A stretch of DNA of 13,172 bases from an uncultured Prevotella sp. (GTDB lineage Bacteria > Bacteroidota > Bacteroidia > Bacteroidales > Bacteroidaceae): positions 1 through 13,172 of the forward strand of contig CAKQPF010000078.1 of NCBI GenBank assembly GCA_934256705.1. The letters run 5' to 3'. The notes under the pieces were generated by a model, which saw nothing but the letters and a program-made list of their open reading frames with translations, was not told the origin of the DNA and searched no databases. Positions 6,922 to 13,172 of this stretch are shown here, one piece after another. Position numbers and translations under genes: made by a program. Every line of letters starts with the position of its first letter. Position 1 is the stretch's first letter.

Positions 6922-7524
6922 TTACAGCGAACAGAAGAATGTTACCAGGAAAGGCACTGAGAAATCTACGCAGAAGCCATGGAATATGGACACGATGATG
7001 AAGCTCTCACCGGAATATCTGGTGATGATTGGCAATGTGGTATCCATCGTTGTGGCACCGCCTACGCTGATAGGAGCCAGTTTTCCGAAATATTTTGCCA
7101 GAAGTGGAGCGCACAACAAGGTGAGAATCTCTCTGCTGATGTTGGCAAGCAACGCTATGGTACCGAGTTCAGCACCGCGATATTGCGTGATGAAAATACT
7201 CGAAAGAGAGTAGTATCCGAATCCAGATCCAATCGCAAGACAATCAGTAAGCTGACGATGACCCAGCACCAATGAAGCTGCGGCGCATCCTGCCAGAGTG
7301 CCGAATATTGTCATCAATGGCAGCATCATCAGACGTGGATTGACTTTCTTGAAACTCTTGAGCACAGAGGTGTCGCAGCCAATGCTGATGCCCACGCAGA
7401 ACATCAGGCAGCAAAGTGCATAATAACTGATGTCGCTTTCGAGGAAACTGGCAGGAATCACATTGCATACTCCAACGATGATTCCGAGGACAAAGAATCC
7501 TACGATTATCAAACTGCCTTTCAT
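6922..7524 (-). CDS. LysO-family lysine exporter, C-terminal half
   Basis: This 200-aa, strongly hydrophobic inner-membrane protein corresponds to the C-terminal two thirds of E. coli LysO (YbjE, 299 aa), which exports L-lysine and thialysine. Conserved signatures are GSGFGYYSLSS (99-109), NISREI (128-133), GGATTMDTTLPII (155-167) and HG (182-183). E132 and D161 align with E233 and D261 of the E. coli protein, acidic residues I recall as important for transport. About six transmembrane segments are likely. Its ATG overlaps the end of the N-half gene by 4 nt (7521-7524, ATGA), so the two are translationally coupled and probably form one transporter. Split LysO proteins are, as far as I know, usual in Bacteroidota. 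Its position inside a Sus-type operon is less expected. Export of a related amino acid such as hydroxylysine is possible but untested. Confidence 0.9.
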   Translation of the reverse strand: MKGSLIIVGFFVLGIIVGVCNVIPASFLESDISYYALCCLMFCVGISIGCDTSVLKSFKKVNPRLMMLPLMTIFGTLAGCAAASLVLGHRQLTDCLAIGSGFGYYSLSSIFITQYRGAELGTIALLANISREILTLLCAPLLAKYFGKLAPISVGGATTMDTTLPIITRYSGESFIIVSIFHGFCVDFSVPFLVTFFCSL

Positions 7525-7832
7525 GCCTTTCCTCCTTTCTGGTCATCTTCTTGCGCAGAAGTGTTCACCTGCTTAGCTGTCACATATCTCCACAATGCCC
7601 AAGCAAAGATTGCACTGCCGGCACTACCACCCAGTGTTAACACGACGGCTTCGAGACCCAGGGTCTGGAGACCATTGATAATACGGGGATTAGCTCCGAC
7701 CTCTATGCCGAGGAGGAACAGAAGTACCCAGATGAGCGCCGTGATGATACGGCCGATAAAACTCATTTTCTTGTTGCGAAAGAGATACCCCGTACCTATT
7801 CCGCATAGCATGATCATTACAATCTTGAGCAT
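7521..7832 (-). CDS. LysO-family lysine exporter, N-terminal half
   Basis: This 103-aa membrane protein corresponds to the N-terminal third of LysO/YbjE, with about three transmembrane segments (near residues 2-18, 26-45 and 57-80). The recognisable part is the LFLLGIEVGANPRIINGLQT region, comparable to the MGISLAF segment of E. coli LysO. A short charged tail (SAQEDDQKGGKA) ends in the 4-nt overlap with the C-half gene. The downstream partner and identical orientation support the call, as this short protein alone is weakly diagnostic. It starts 202 nt after susD, behind the structured leader. A purine-rich GAAGGAAAAC just before its ATG may serve as the ribosome site. Confidence 0.83.
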   Translation of the reverse strand: MLKIVMIMLCGIGTGYLFRNKKMSFIGRIITALIWVLLFLLGIEVGANPRIINGLQTLGLEAVVLTLGGSAGSAIFAWALWRYVTAKQVNTSAQEDDQKGGKA

Positions 7833-8034
7833 TGTTTTCCTTCTTTCTTTCTAAGTAGGTGTTTGAAAAATAATAATAACTATTCTTGTTCTCGATAATA
7901 AAAACGGATTCCCGGTCATTATATTTTGATAAGATCGAGAATCCTTGCGATATTAGTAAGTAATCCTTAAGTAGATGGTGCAAGGATCAAGGGATTATAA
8001 ATCTGACCATCTACTTAAAGGTTACTCAATCATA
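7833..8034 (-). promoter_or_regulatory. Structured leader between susD and lysO
   Basis: These 202 nt have no gene but a chain of overlapping complementary segments, in transcript order. P1 pairs 8006-8021 with 7965-7979 (CCTTTAAGTAGATGGT with ACCATCTACTTAAGG, 15 bp, one bulge, 26-nt loop). P2 pairs 7980-7987 with 7941-7948 (8 bp). P3 pairs 7939-7944 with 7906-7911 (6 bp). P4 pairs 7934-7941 with 7889-7896 (8 bp). P2 uses the P1 loop, and P2, P3 and P4 share bases, so not all can form together. That is the layout of an attenuator or ligand-responsive leader, or of a mRNA-stabilising stem after susCD. No T-tract follows P1 and no clear TAnnTTTG box is seen. It does not match the lysine (L-box) riboswitch as I know it. 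Confidence 0.4.
7851..7864 (-). promoter_or_regulatory. ACCTACTTA leader motif before lysO
   Basis: On the minus strand AAACACCTACTTAG lies 19-32 nt before the start of the first lysO gene. It shares ACCTACTTA with the motif before GH2, and both are flanked upstream by an A/T-rich TTTNAAA-type run. Part of the same word, CTACTTAA, also occurs in the P1 stem of the leader. Confidence 0.25.
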
Positions 8035-9567
8035 TTACTTTGCCAAGCTGTTGGCGTTCAATTCGGTCAGAGGAATTGGGTAGAACAGTTTGCTCTGGTC
8101 GAAGCCTGAGCGGCCAGCAGCCTTCAGAGCCTCAGCTGTCTTGTGCCAACGGCGCAAGTCGTACCAGCGGTAGTTCTCCAATGGGAATTCGAGCATACGT
8201 TCATGTTCGATCTGAGCCTGAACGTCAGCCTTTGTAGTTCCCTGCATTGGAGGCATGTTGCCGTGTACCTTTCTTACCTCGTTGATAAGAGGAATAGCCT
8301 GCTCTGTCTTGCCAAGGTTGTTGAGAGCCTCAGCCTTCATGAGAAGAACGTTGGCATAACGCATCAGAGTTACGTTTACGTCAGTGTTGGTCTTGTACAA
8401 CGCTTCCTTGGTTGCTGGCATGAACTTGCGGAAAGAAGGGCGGTCGTATGCTTCCTCCTTACCCATTTCTTCTGTCAACCATGTATCCCAGTCGTAACCG
8501 TAAACCTTTCCTGTACCATCATTGAAGTATGGATCCTGGAAATAGATAGAGGCATAGAGACGGGCATCATACAATCCATCATTCAGTTTGCCTTCCTTCT
8601 TGAACTCGTTCATCAAAGTCTCTGATGGAGTGATTTCATCCCATCCACCAAATTCTGAAGTTCCAATCCAGTTGTGCATCTGGGTACTATAGTTAGCACC
8701 ATTAGCAGAGCTCAGAGTGAACTGGATCTCGAAGATGCTCTCCTTACAGTTCTTGTTGGTTCCATTGAACATGCTTGCATAGTTGCTTTCAAGGCTATAA
8801 CCCTTCACATTGTTGAATGCATCAACAGCTGCTGTGTTGTATTCGTTGCTCTTGTCAGCCTGCTCAGAAGCCATTGTCAGATAAGCGAAGCCAAGGTAAG
8901 CATAGGCAGTGCTTGCTGTAGCGCGACCTACCTCGTTGTTGTTGCGGGTGTTGCTCATTTCTGTAGCGGCTTTGAAATCATTAACGACAAAGTCCCAAGC
9001 ATCAACACGCTCAGATGGAGCCTTTGTAAGCTGGCTTGTAGAGGTGATGTAAGTGTCACGTATGATGATCTTCTCCCAGTTGAGCAGTATCTGCATGTGA
9101 TAGAAACCACGGAGGAAGTGAGCCTCAGCCACGAGCTGTTTGCGGTCAGCATCATTGAGTTGCTTATCGCTCATGTTGCTCACCTTGTCCAGAATCTGGT
9201 TACAGAAACTGATTCCGCGATAGTAGAGTTTCCAGAAGATGGAGAACTGAGAGTTGCCGTTGTTGTAACTGAAGTCGTAGAGCTGCACCCAGTTAGAGTA
9301 GTTCTGAGCGTCCATACCGAGCTCTACATCATCCTGACGATAAGCCTCTACTGGCCATTTTACCTCACAGAAGTCCCAACGGTCGCCAGAGTACTCGGCG
9401 AAATAGAGAGGTGAGTAGGCAGATGCCATGGCTGCTTCCACGTCGGATTTGTTGCGCCAGTAAGAGTCGGAAGTCAACTTGTCTGGCGATGTCTGCGTCA
9501 AATAATCGTCACAAGAAGTGAGTGACAAGGCGAGGACTATGCCTGCTATATATTTTAATGCTTTCAT
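8035..9567 (-). CDS. SusD/RagB-family surface glycan-binding lipoprotein
   Basis: This 510-aa outer-membrane lipoprotein caps the SusC channel and captures glycans at the cell surface. The signal peptide ends in the lipobox LTSC, giving C19 as the lipidated residue, and is followed by acidic DD as in surface-exported Bacteroidota lipoproteins. The alpha-helical TPR-like fold is recognisable at EAHFLRGFYHMQIL and at the C-terminal block RYANVLLMKAEALNNLGKTE, then ERMLEFPLENYRWYDLRRW, both SusD hallmarks. Length is normal for the family. It begins 26 nt after the susC stop with an AAAGGAA about 9 nt before its ATG, so it is co-transcribed and stoichiometric with SusC. Tryptophan- and tyrosine-rich stretches (for example SNWVQLYDFSYNNGN) may contribute to ligand binding. 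The bound glycan cannot be read from sequence. Confidence 0.96.
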   Translation of the reverse strand: MKALKYIAGIVLALSLTSCDDYLTQTSPDKLTSDSYWRNKSDVEAAMASAYSPLYFAEYSGDRWDFCEVKWPVEAYRQDDVELGMDAQNYSNWVQLYDFSYNNGNSQFSIFWKLYYRGISFCNQILDKVSNMSDKQLNDADRKQLVAEAHFLRGFYHMQILLNWEKIIIRDTYITSTSQLTKAPSERVDAWDFVVNDFKAATEMSNTRNNNEVGRATASTAYAYLGFAYLTMASEQADKSNEYNTAAVDAFNNVKGYSLESNYASMFNGTNKNCKESIFEIQFTLSSANGANYSTQMHNWIGTSEFGGWDEITPSETLMNEFKKEGKLNDGLYDARLYASIYFQDPYFNDGTGKVYGYDWDTWLTEEMGKEEAYDRPSFRKFMPATKEALYKTNTDVNVTLMRYANVLLMKAEALNNLGKTEQAIPLINEVRKVHGNMPPMQGTTKADVQAQIEHERMLEFPLENYRWYDLRRWHKTAEALKAAGRSGFDQSKLFYPIPLTELNANSLAK

Positions 9568-9593
9568 ATTGAATGTTCCTTTTAGTGTTAATA

Positions 9594-12500
9594 TTAGAAT
9601 GTAACCTGTGCACCTACAGTGTAAGAGCGAGAGAATGGATAGGTGAAGCGGTCGACACCACTATTCAATACACCCTGTGAGAACTCTGGGTTAGCACCTG
9701 AGTAACCGGTGATGGTAAACAGGTTTTCTGCACTCACGTAGAAACGAATGCGGTCGCAGCTGATCTTCTTGACCAATGCCTGTGGCAATGTGTAGCCCAG
9801 CTGGATCTGGCGCAGACGTACGAAGTCACCATTCTCAAGGAATCGTGTGGATTCGCGAGCGTTGTCATTAGGGTCACCATAGATAGCGCGTGGAACGCTG
9901 GTGTTGGTATGTTCTGGTGTCCAGGCATCAAGAGTGCTGCTGAGGAAGTTAGAAGCTGAGCTCATGCCCTCATAGTAGTACTGGATACCATTATAGATCT
10001 TGTTGCCGAATGCGCTACCGATAACAGCAGAGAAGTCGAGACCCTTATAGCTTGCGCTGAGGTTAAGGTTAGCCTCTACCTTAGCGATACCAGTGCCGGA
10101 ATATACCTTATCGTCTTCATCGATTTCACCGTCGCCATTCATATCCTTGAAGCGGACATCACCAGGCTTTGCATCTGGCTGGAGGAGTTCACCATCCTTG
10201 TTGACATGAGCCTTCACCTCGTCCATAGACTGGAAGATGCCGTCAGCCTGATAGAGATAGAATGAACCGATTGGCTTGCCTACCTTGGTCTGAGTAGGGA
10301 AGTGCTCTGAACCGTACTTCAAGCCCACACCATAGATAGTCTGGTCTTCGTCAGCGAGAGAAACCACCTTATTCTTTACAGTACTGATGTTGAAACCTAC
10401 AGTATATTCGAAGTCGCTTACCTTGTCATTCCAGTTCAACTCCATTTCAAAGCCCTGGTTGCGCATCTTACCTACGTTCAATGTAGGATCTGAAAGACCT
10501 GCAGAAGGAGCAATCTTACGGGTGATAAGGAGGTCGCGTGTCTCATTGATGTAATAGTTGATGTTACCATTGAGGTGATTGTTGAAGAAACCGAAGTCGA
10601 AACCGATGTTCTTTGTGTCAGTTGTCTCCCACTTCAATGAGCGGTTTTCCAATGCACGTGCGATACTTCCAGGCCATGCAGAAGCGCCTGTACCCTGTAC
10701 GTAACCCTGATAGAGGTTGTTGTAAGTAGAGATGAGAGCAAGGAAGTCGTAGTAACCCAATGCGTTCTCATTACCGAGCTGACCCCAGCTGGCACGGAAC
10801 TTCAGGTTGCTCATTACGGAATTCTTAGGGAAGAAAGACTCTTCGCTGATTCTCCAACCGACAGCTACTGATGGGAAGAAGCCCCAACGGCTGTCAGAAC
10901 CGAACTTTGAAGAACCGTCCTCACGGAATGTGAACTGAACAAGGTAACGGTTATTGTAGTTGTAGTTCAAACGACCGAAGAAGGAAGCACGGTTGTAGTT
11001 CCATGCTGTACCGCTGCCGCTGAATGTACCACCTGCGCCGGCACCGATTGTAGCAAAGCTTGAATCGAGGAATCCGGCAGGCTTTTCGCTCTGCTGGAGT
11101 TTGCCGTTTTCTACCTTATATACGATTGTCTTGCCTTCTACGCCTACAGAACTCCAGTTATATTTGCGGCTGTTCAGAGAAGTACCGAGCATTGCATTGA
11201 TGCTGTGCTTCTTGAATTCCTTGTTGAAAGAGAGCACGTTCTCGAATACCTGCTCTTCCCAATAGCATCTTGTCTCAGAGTTGTTTGGGTAAAGGTTAGG
11301 AGTCTTCTGGTCAGCAATGTAGTCTGGAGCATGGTAAGTCTCCACCTCATGCTCGCCGCGATAGCCGTAGCTGGTCTTGAAGCTGAGCCATGGGAAGAAG
11401 TTGAATGTCAGAGCAATATTTGCTGTAGTGTGATATTTTCTATCTACGTCGTCCTTATAATAGTTATCAGCTACTACGTTACGGTTGTTTGGCAGACCGT
11501 CGAAGTTCGTCAGACCGAAGCCGTACTTCTCATCCTTATTATATATAGGTACGAGAGGGGAAATCATGTAAGTCTCCTTGAGAGAATACTGTGGCTGACG
11601 GCTGTTGGTATATTTGAAGTCCATGTTGGCATCGAGGTCGATGATGCCCTTGGAAGTGTGGATCTTCATGCGTGCGATATCGTGGCGATGAGTGTTGCCG
11701 ATGAAGATTCCCTTCTCGTCAGCATGGTTGTAAGATACAGAGTACTGTGCCTTGTCGTTTCCACCACGGATACTGATCATGTAGTTCTGAGCCAATCCCT
11801 TGCGCTGGATAGCATCCTGCCAGTCAGTGTTCACGCCAGTCTCATTGGTGATATATGCAGGAAGGTCGGATACAGGATACTTGCCATAGTCAGCCTTGTA
11901 GTTGTCGTACATCATCTTGTGTACCTTCTTATAGCCTTCTGCGTCAAGCATGTCAAGGTCCTTGGCTACCTCTGTGAAGCTGAGATAAGTGCTGAAGTCC
12001 ACCTTTACATCGCCCTTCTTACCGTTCTTGGTAGTGATGAGCACAACGCCGTTAGCAGCTACAGAACCGTAGATGGCAGCTGCTGCACCGTCCTTCAGGA
12101 TTTCCATTGATTCGATATCCTGTGGGTTAATGCTGTTGATGTCGCCAGGGAAACCATCGACGATGTAGAGAGGCTCGTTGCTGCCGAAGGTCTTGATACC
12201 ACGGATCTTGATGCTTACGCCAGCACCTGCGTTACCACCGCTCTTCAGGATGTTTACGCCGGCCACTTTACCCTGCAATGCCTCTGCAGGATTGGTAGTG
12301 GTGCGCTTTGCCATTTCCTTGGTGTCAACGGATGACAATGCACCTGTCATGTCGCTACGCTTCATGGTACCATAACCTACTACTACCACTTCATTAAGAG
12401 CCTGGGCGTCCTCTGCCATGGAAATGTCCATGTTGTCGGTTGCAGCAAGCACCTGATCCATAAAGCCGAGGTAAGATACCTTGATCTTAGCACCCTTAGG

Positions 12501-12968
12501 AACGATGATAGTGAAGTTACCGTCAAAGTCAGTCACAGCGAGTTCGTCTGTACCTACCACAGAGATGGTAGCGCCAATAATAGGGTCGCCATTATTGTCC
12601 TTTACCTGACCTTTGATTTTTTTCTTTTCGCCTTGTGGCGCTGAGGGTGTGGCATCATTCTTTTCAGATACCACGATAGATTTCTCGGAAACGATGGAAT
12701 ACTTCAGTGAACGTCCCTTGAAAGCTGCATTCAAAACATCATTTACAGGAGCGTTTGTCTTGTGGATAGTGACGTCCTTTCGATTGTCAACGATACCACT
12801 CTTGTAAGAAAAACGATAAGATGTTTGTTTTTCGATTACACCGAACACTTGCTTGAGCGTAGCGTTCGTCACATTGACCGATACTTTCTGATGTGCCGAA
12901 ATGCCTATAAAAGGAATGCACAACAAAATAAAGATCACCAAACCTTTGATAATTTCAGGTTTCTTCAT
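9594..12968 (-). CDS. SusC/RagA-family TonB-dependent transporter with STN domain
   Basis: This 1124-aa outer-membrane transporter imports oligosaccharides using TonB energy. Residues 1-25 are a signal peptide. About 28-101 form an STN (secretin/TonB N-terminal) domain. About 117-185 form the carboxypeptidase-regulatory-like domain (GQVKDNNGDPIIGATISVVG). LNEVVVVGYGT (191-201) is the TonB-box-like segment. About 205-315 form the plug, with the SusC signature SNEPLYIVDG (263-272), and the rest is the beta-barrel ending in phenylalanine. The loop DMNGDGEIDEDD is the usual EF-hand-like motif of this family. The STN domain is typical of SusC proteins that signal to an inner-membrane anti-sigma factor and ECF sigma factor; no such pair is in the window, so it would be upstream of 13172 or elsewhere. 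It is the first gene of the operon and pairs with the adjacent susD. Confidence 0.97.
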   Translation of the reverse strand: MKKPEIIKGLVIFILLCIPFIGISAHQKVSVNVTNATLKQVFGVIEKQTSYRFSYKSGIVDNRKDVTIHKTNAPVNDVLNAAFKGRSLKYSIVSEKSIVVSEKNDATPSAPQGEKKKIKGQVKDNNGDPIIGATISVVGTDELAVTDFDGNFTIIVPKGAKIKVSYLGFMDQVLAATDNMDISMAEDAQALNEVVVVGYGTMKRSDMTGALSSVDTKEMAKRTTTNPAEALQGKVAGVNILKSGGNAGAGVSIKIRGIKTFGSNEPLYIVDGFPGDINSINPQDIESMEILKDGAAAAIYGSVAANGVVLITTKNGKKGDVKVDFSTYLSFTEVAKDLDMLDAEGYKKVHKMMYDNYKADYGKYPVSDLPAYITNETGVNTDWQDAIQRKGLAQNYMISIRGGNDKAQYSVSYNHADEKGIFIGNTHRHDIARMKIHTSKGIIDLDANMDFKYTNSRQPQYSLKETYMISPLVPIYNKDEKYGFGLTNFDGLPNNRNVVADNYYKDDVDRKYHTTANIALTFNFFPWLSFKTSYGYRGEHEVETYHAPDYIADQKTPNLYPNNSETRCYWEEQVFENVLSFNKEFKKHSINAMLGTSLNSRKYNWSSVGVEGKTIVYKVENGKLQQSEKPAGFLDSSFATIGAGAGGTFSGSGTAWNYNRASFFGRLNYNYNNRYLVQFTFREDGSSKFGSDSRWGFFPSVAVGWRISEESFFPKNSVMSNLKFRASWGQLGNENALGYYDFLALISTYNNLYQGYVQGTGASAWPGSIARALENRSLKWETTDTKNIGFDFGFFNNHLNGNINYYINETRDLLITRKIAPSAGLSDPTLNVGKMRNQGFEMELNWNDKVSDFEYTVGFNISTVKNKVVSLADEDQTIYGVGLKYGSEHFPTQTKVGKPIGSFYLYQADGIFQSMDEVKAHVNKDGELLQPDAKPGDVRFKDMNGDGEIDEDDKVYSGTGIAKVEANLNLSASYKGLDFSAVIGSAFGNKIYNGIQYYYEGMSSASNFLSSTLDAWTPEHTNTSVPRAIYGDPNDNARESTRFLENGDFVRLRQIQLGYTLPQALVKKISCDRIRFYVSAENLFTITGYSGANPEFSQGVLNSGVDRFTYPFSRSYTVGAQVTF

Positions 12969-13172
12969 AAGTCTTAGATTTAGTTTTACATTATTGGTTA
13001 AAACTCACATTTTTTTGCTTTAGCTATGAGTATATACAAGGATTCTTTCGTAAAGTACCGAACTTTTCTTCGACATTAAGGTTCTTTAACAGTTATTGTA
13101 ACTACTCAGGTAGGTTTGCCGTACTCATATTATGACGAAACGATAGCAGCTTAACGTTCAATTATCACTTCG
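12969..13172 (-). promoter_or_regulatory. Leader and presumptive promoter region of the susC operon
   Basis: This AT-rich 204-nt stretch before susC has no gene. A 7-bp inverted repeat (AGTTTTA/TAAAACT, 12982-12988 and 12999-13005) could form a small stem 14-37 nt before the ATG. A second pair, TATGAGTA/TACTCATA (13025-13032 and 13122-13129), is 89 nt apart and may be chance. AAACCTACCTGA (minus strand, plus 13106-13117) resembles the motif before lysO and GH2. I found no clean TTG/TAnnTTTG promoter, which would be consistent with an ECF sigma factor but does not show it. Confidence 0.3.

Noticed and set aside
7833..8034. Lysine (L-box) riboswitch before lysO
   Set aside because: The pairing pattern does not form the five-helix junction of the L-box and I could not find its conserved core; only a generic structured leader is supported.
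11205..12110. 301-codon plus-strand open frame inside susC
   Set aside because: It lies opposite the plug and barrel coding region of a full-length SusC and has the low-complexity, valine- and leucine-rich look of a shadow frame.

Overview
The window looks like Bacteroidales chromosomal DNA, most likely Prevotella/Segatella (S. copri-like). The grounds are a SusC/SusD outer-membrane pair, start codons with AT-rich leaders and only weak Shine-Dalgarno sequences, and two leftward promoters of the Bacteroidota TTG / TAnnTTTG type. The genus is inferred from protein character, not from a marker gene.

Positions 1835-12968 form a single leftward polysaccharide-utilisation-type locus, in transcription order: susC (STN-domain TonB-dependent transporter), susD (surface lipoprotein), a 202-nt non-coding leader rich in mutually exclusive pairings, a lysine exporter of the LysO family split into two overlapping genes, a secreted GH2 beta-galactosidase, a secreted GH63 (YgjK-type) alpha-glucosidase, and an intrinsic terminator at about 1763-1808. 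Only exo-acting enzymes are present and no endo-glycanase is seen, so the import target is probably a small oligosaccharide or glycoconjugate. The susC STN domain suggests control by a trans-envelope anti-sigma/ECF sigma pair, which would lie outside the window. The locus is unusual in having an amino-acid exporter between susD and the glycosidases. Together with a GH63 subfamily linked to Glc-alpha-1,2-Gal, this suggests a testable link to glucosyl-galactosyl-hydroxylysine, the collagen glycan.

Positions 1-1760 are a decayed accessory segment. A YhcG/DUF1016 PDDEXK-nuclease gene has lost its catalytic core by internal deletion, leaving the N-terminal domain and an out-of-frame C-terminal tail. 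It is flanked by two imperfect direct repeats of about 360-385 bp (117-500 and 1361-1720). Each repeat carries three short hairpins and ends exactly at a leftward promoter -7 box, so the repeat reads as a duplicated promoter cassette. No tRNA, rRNA, CRISPR array, transposase or integrase was seen.
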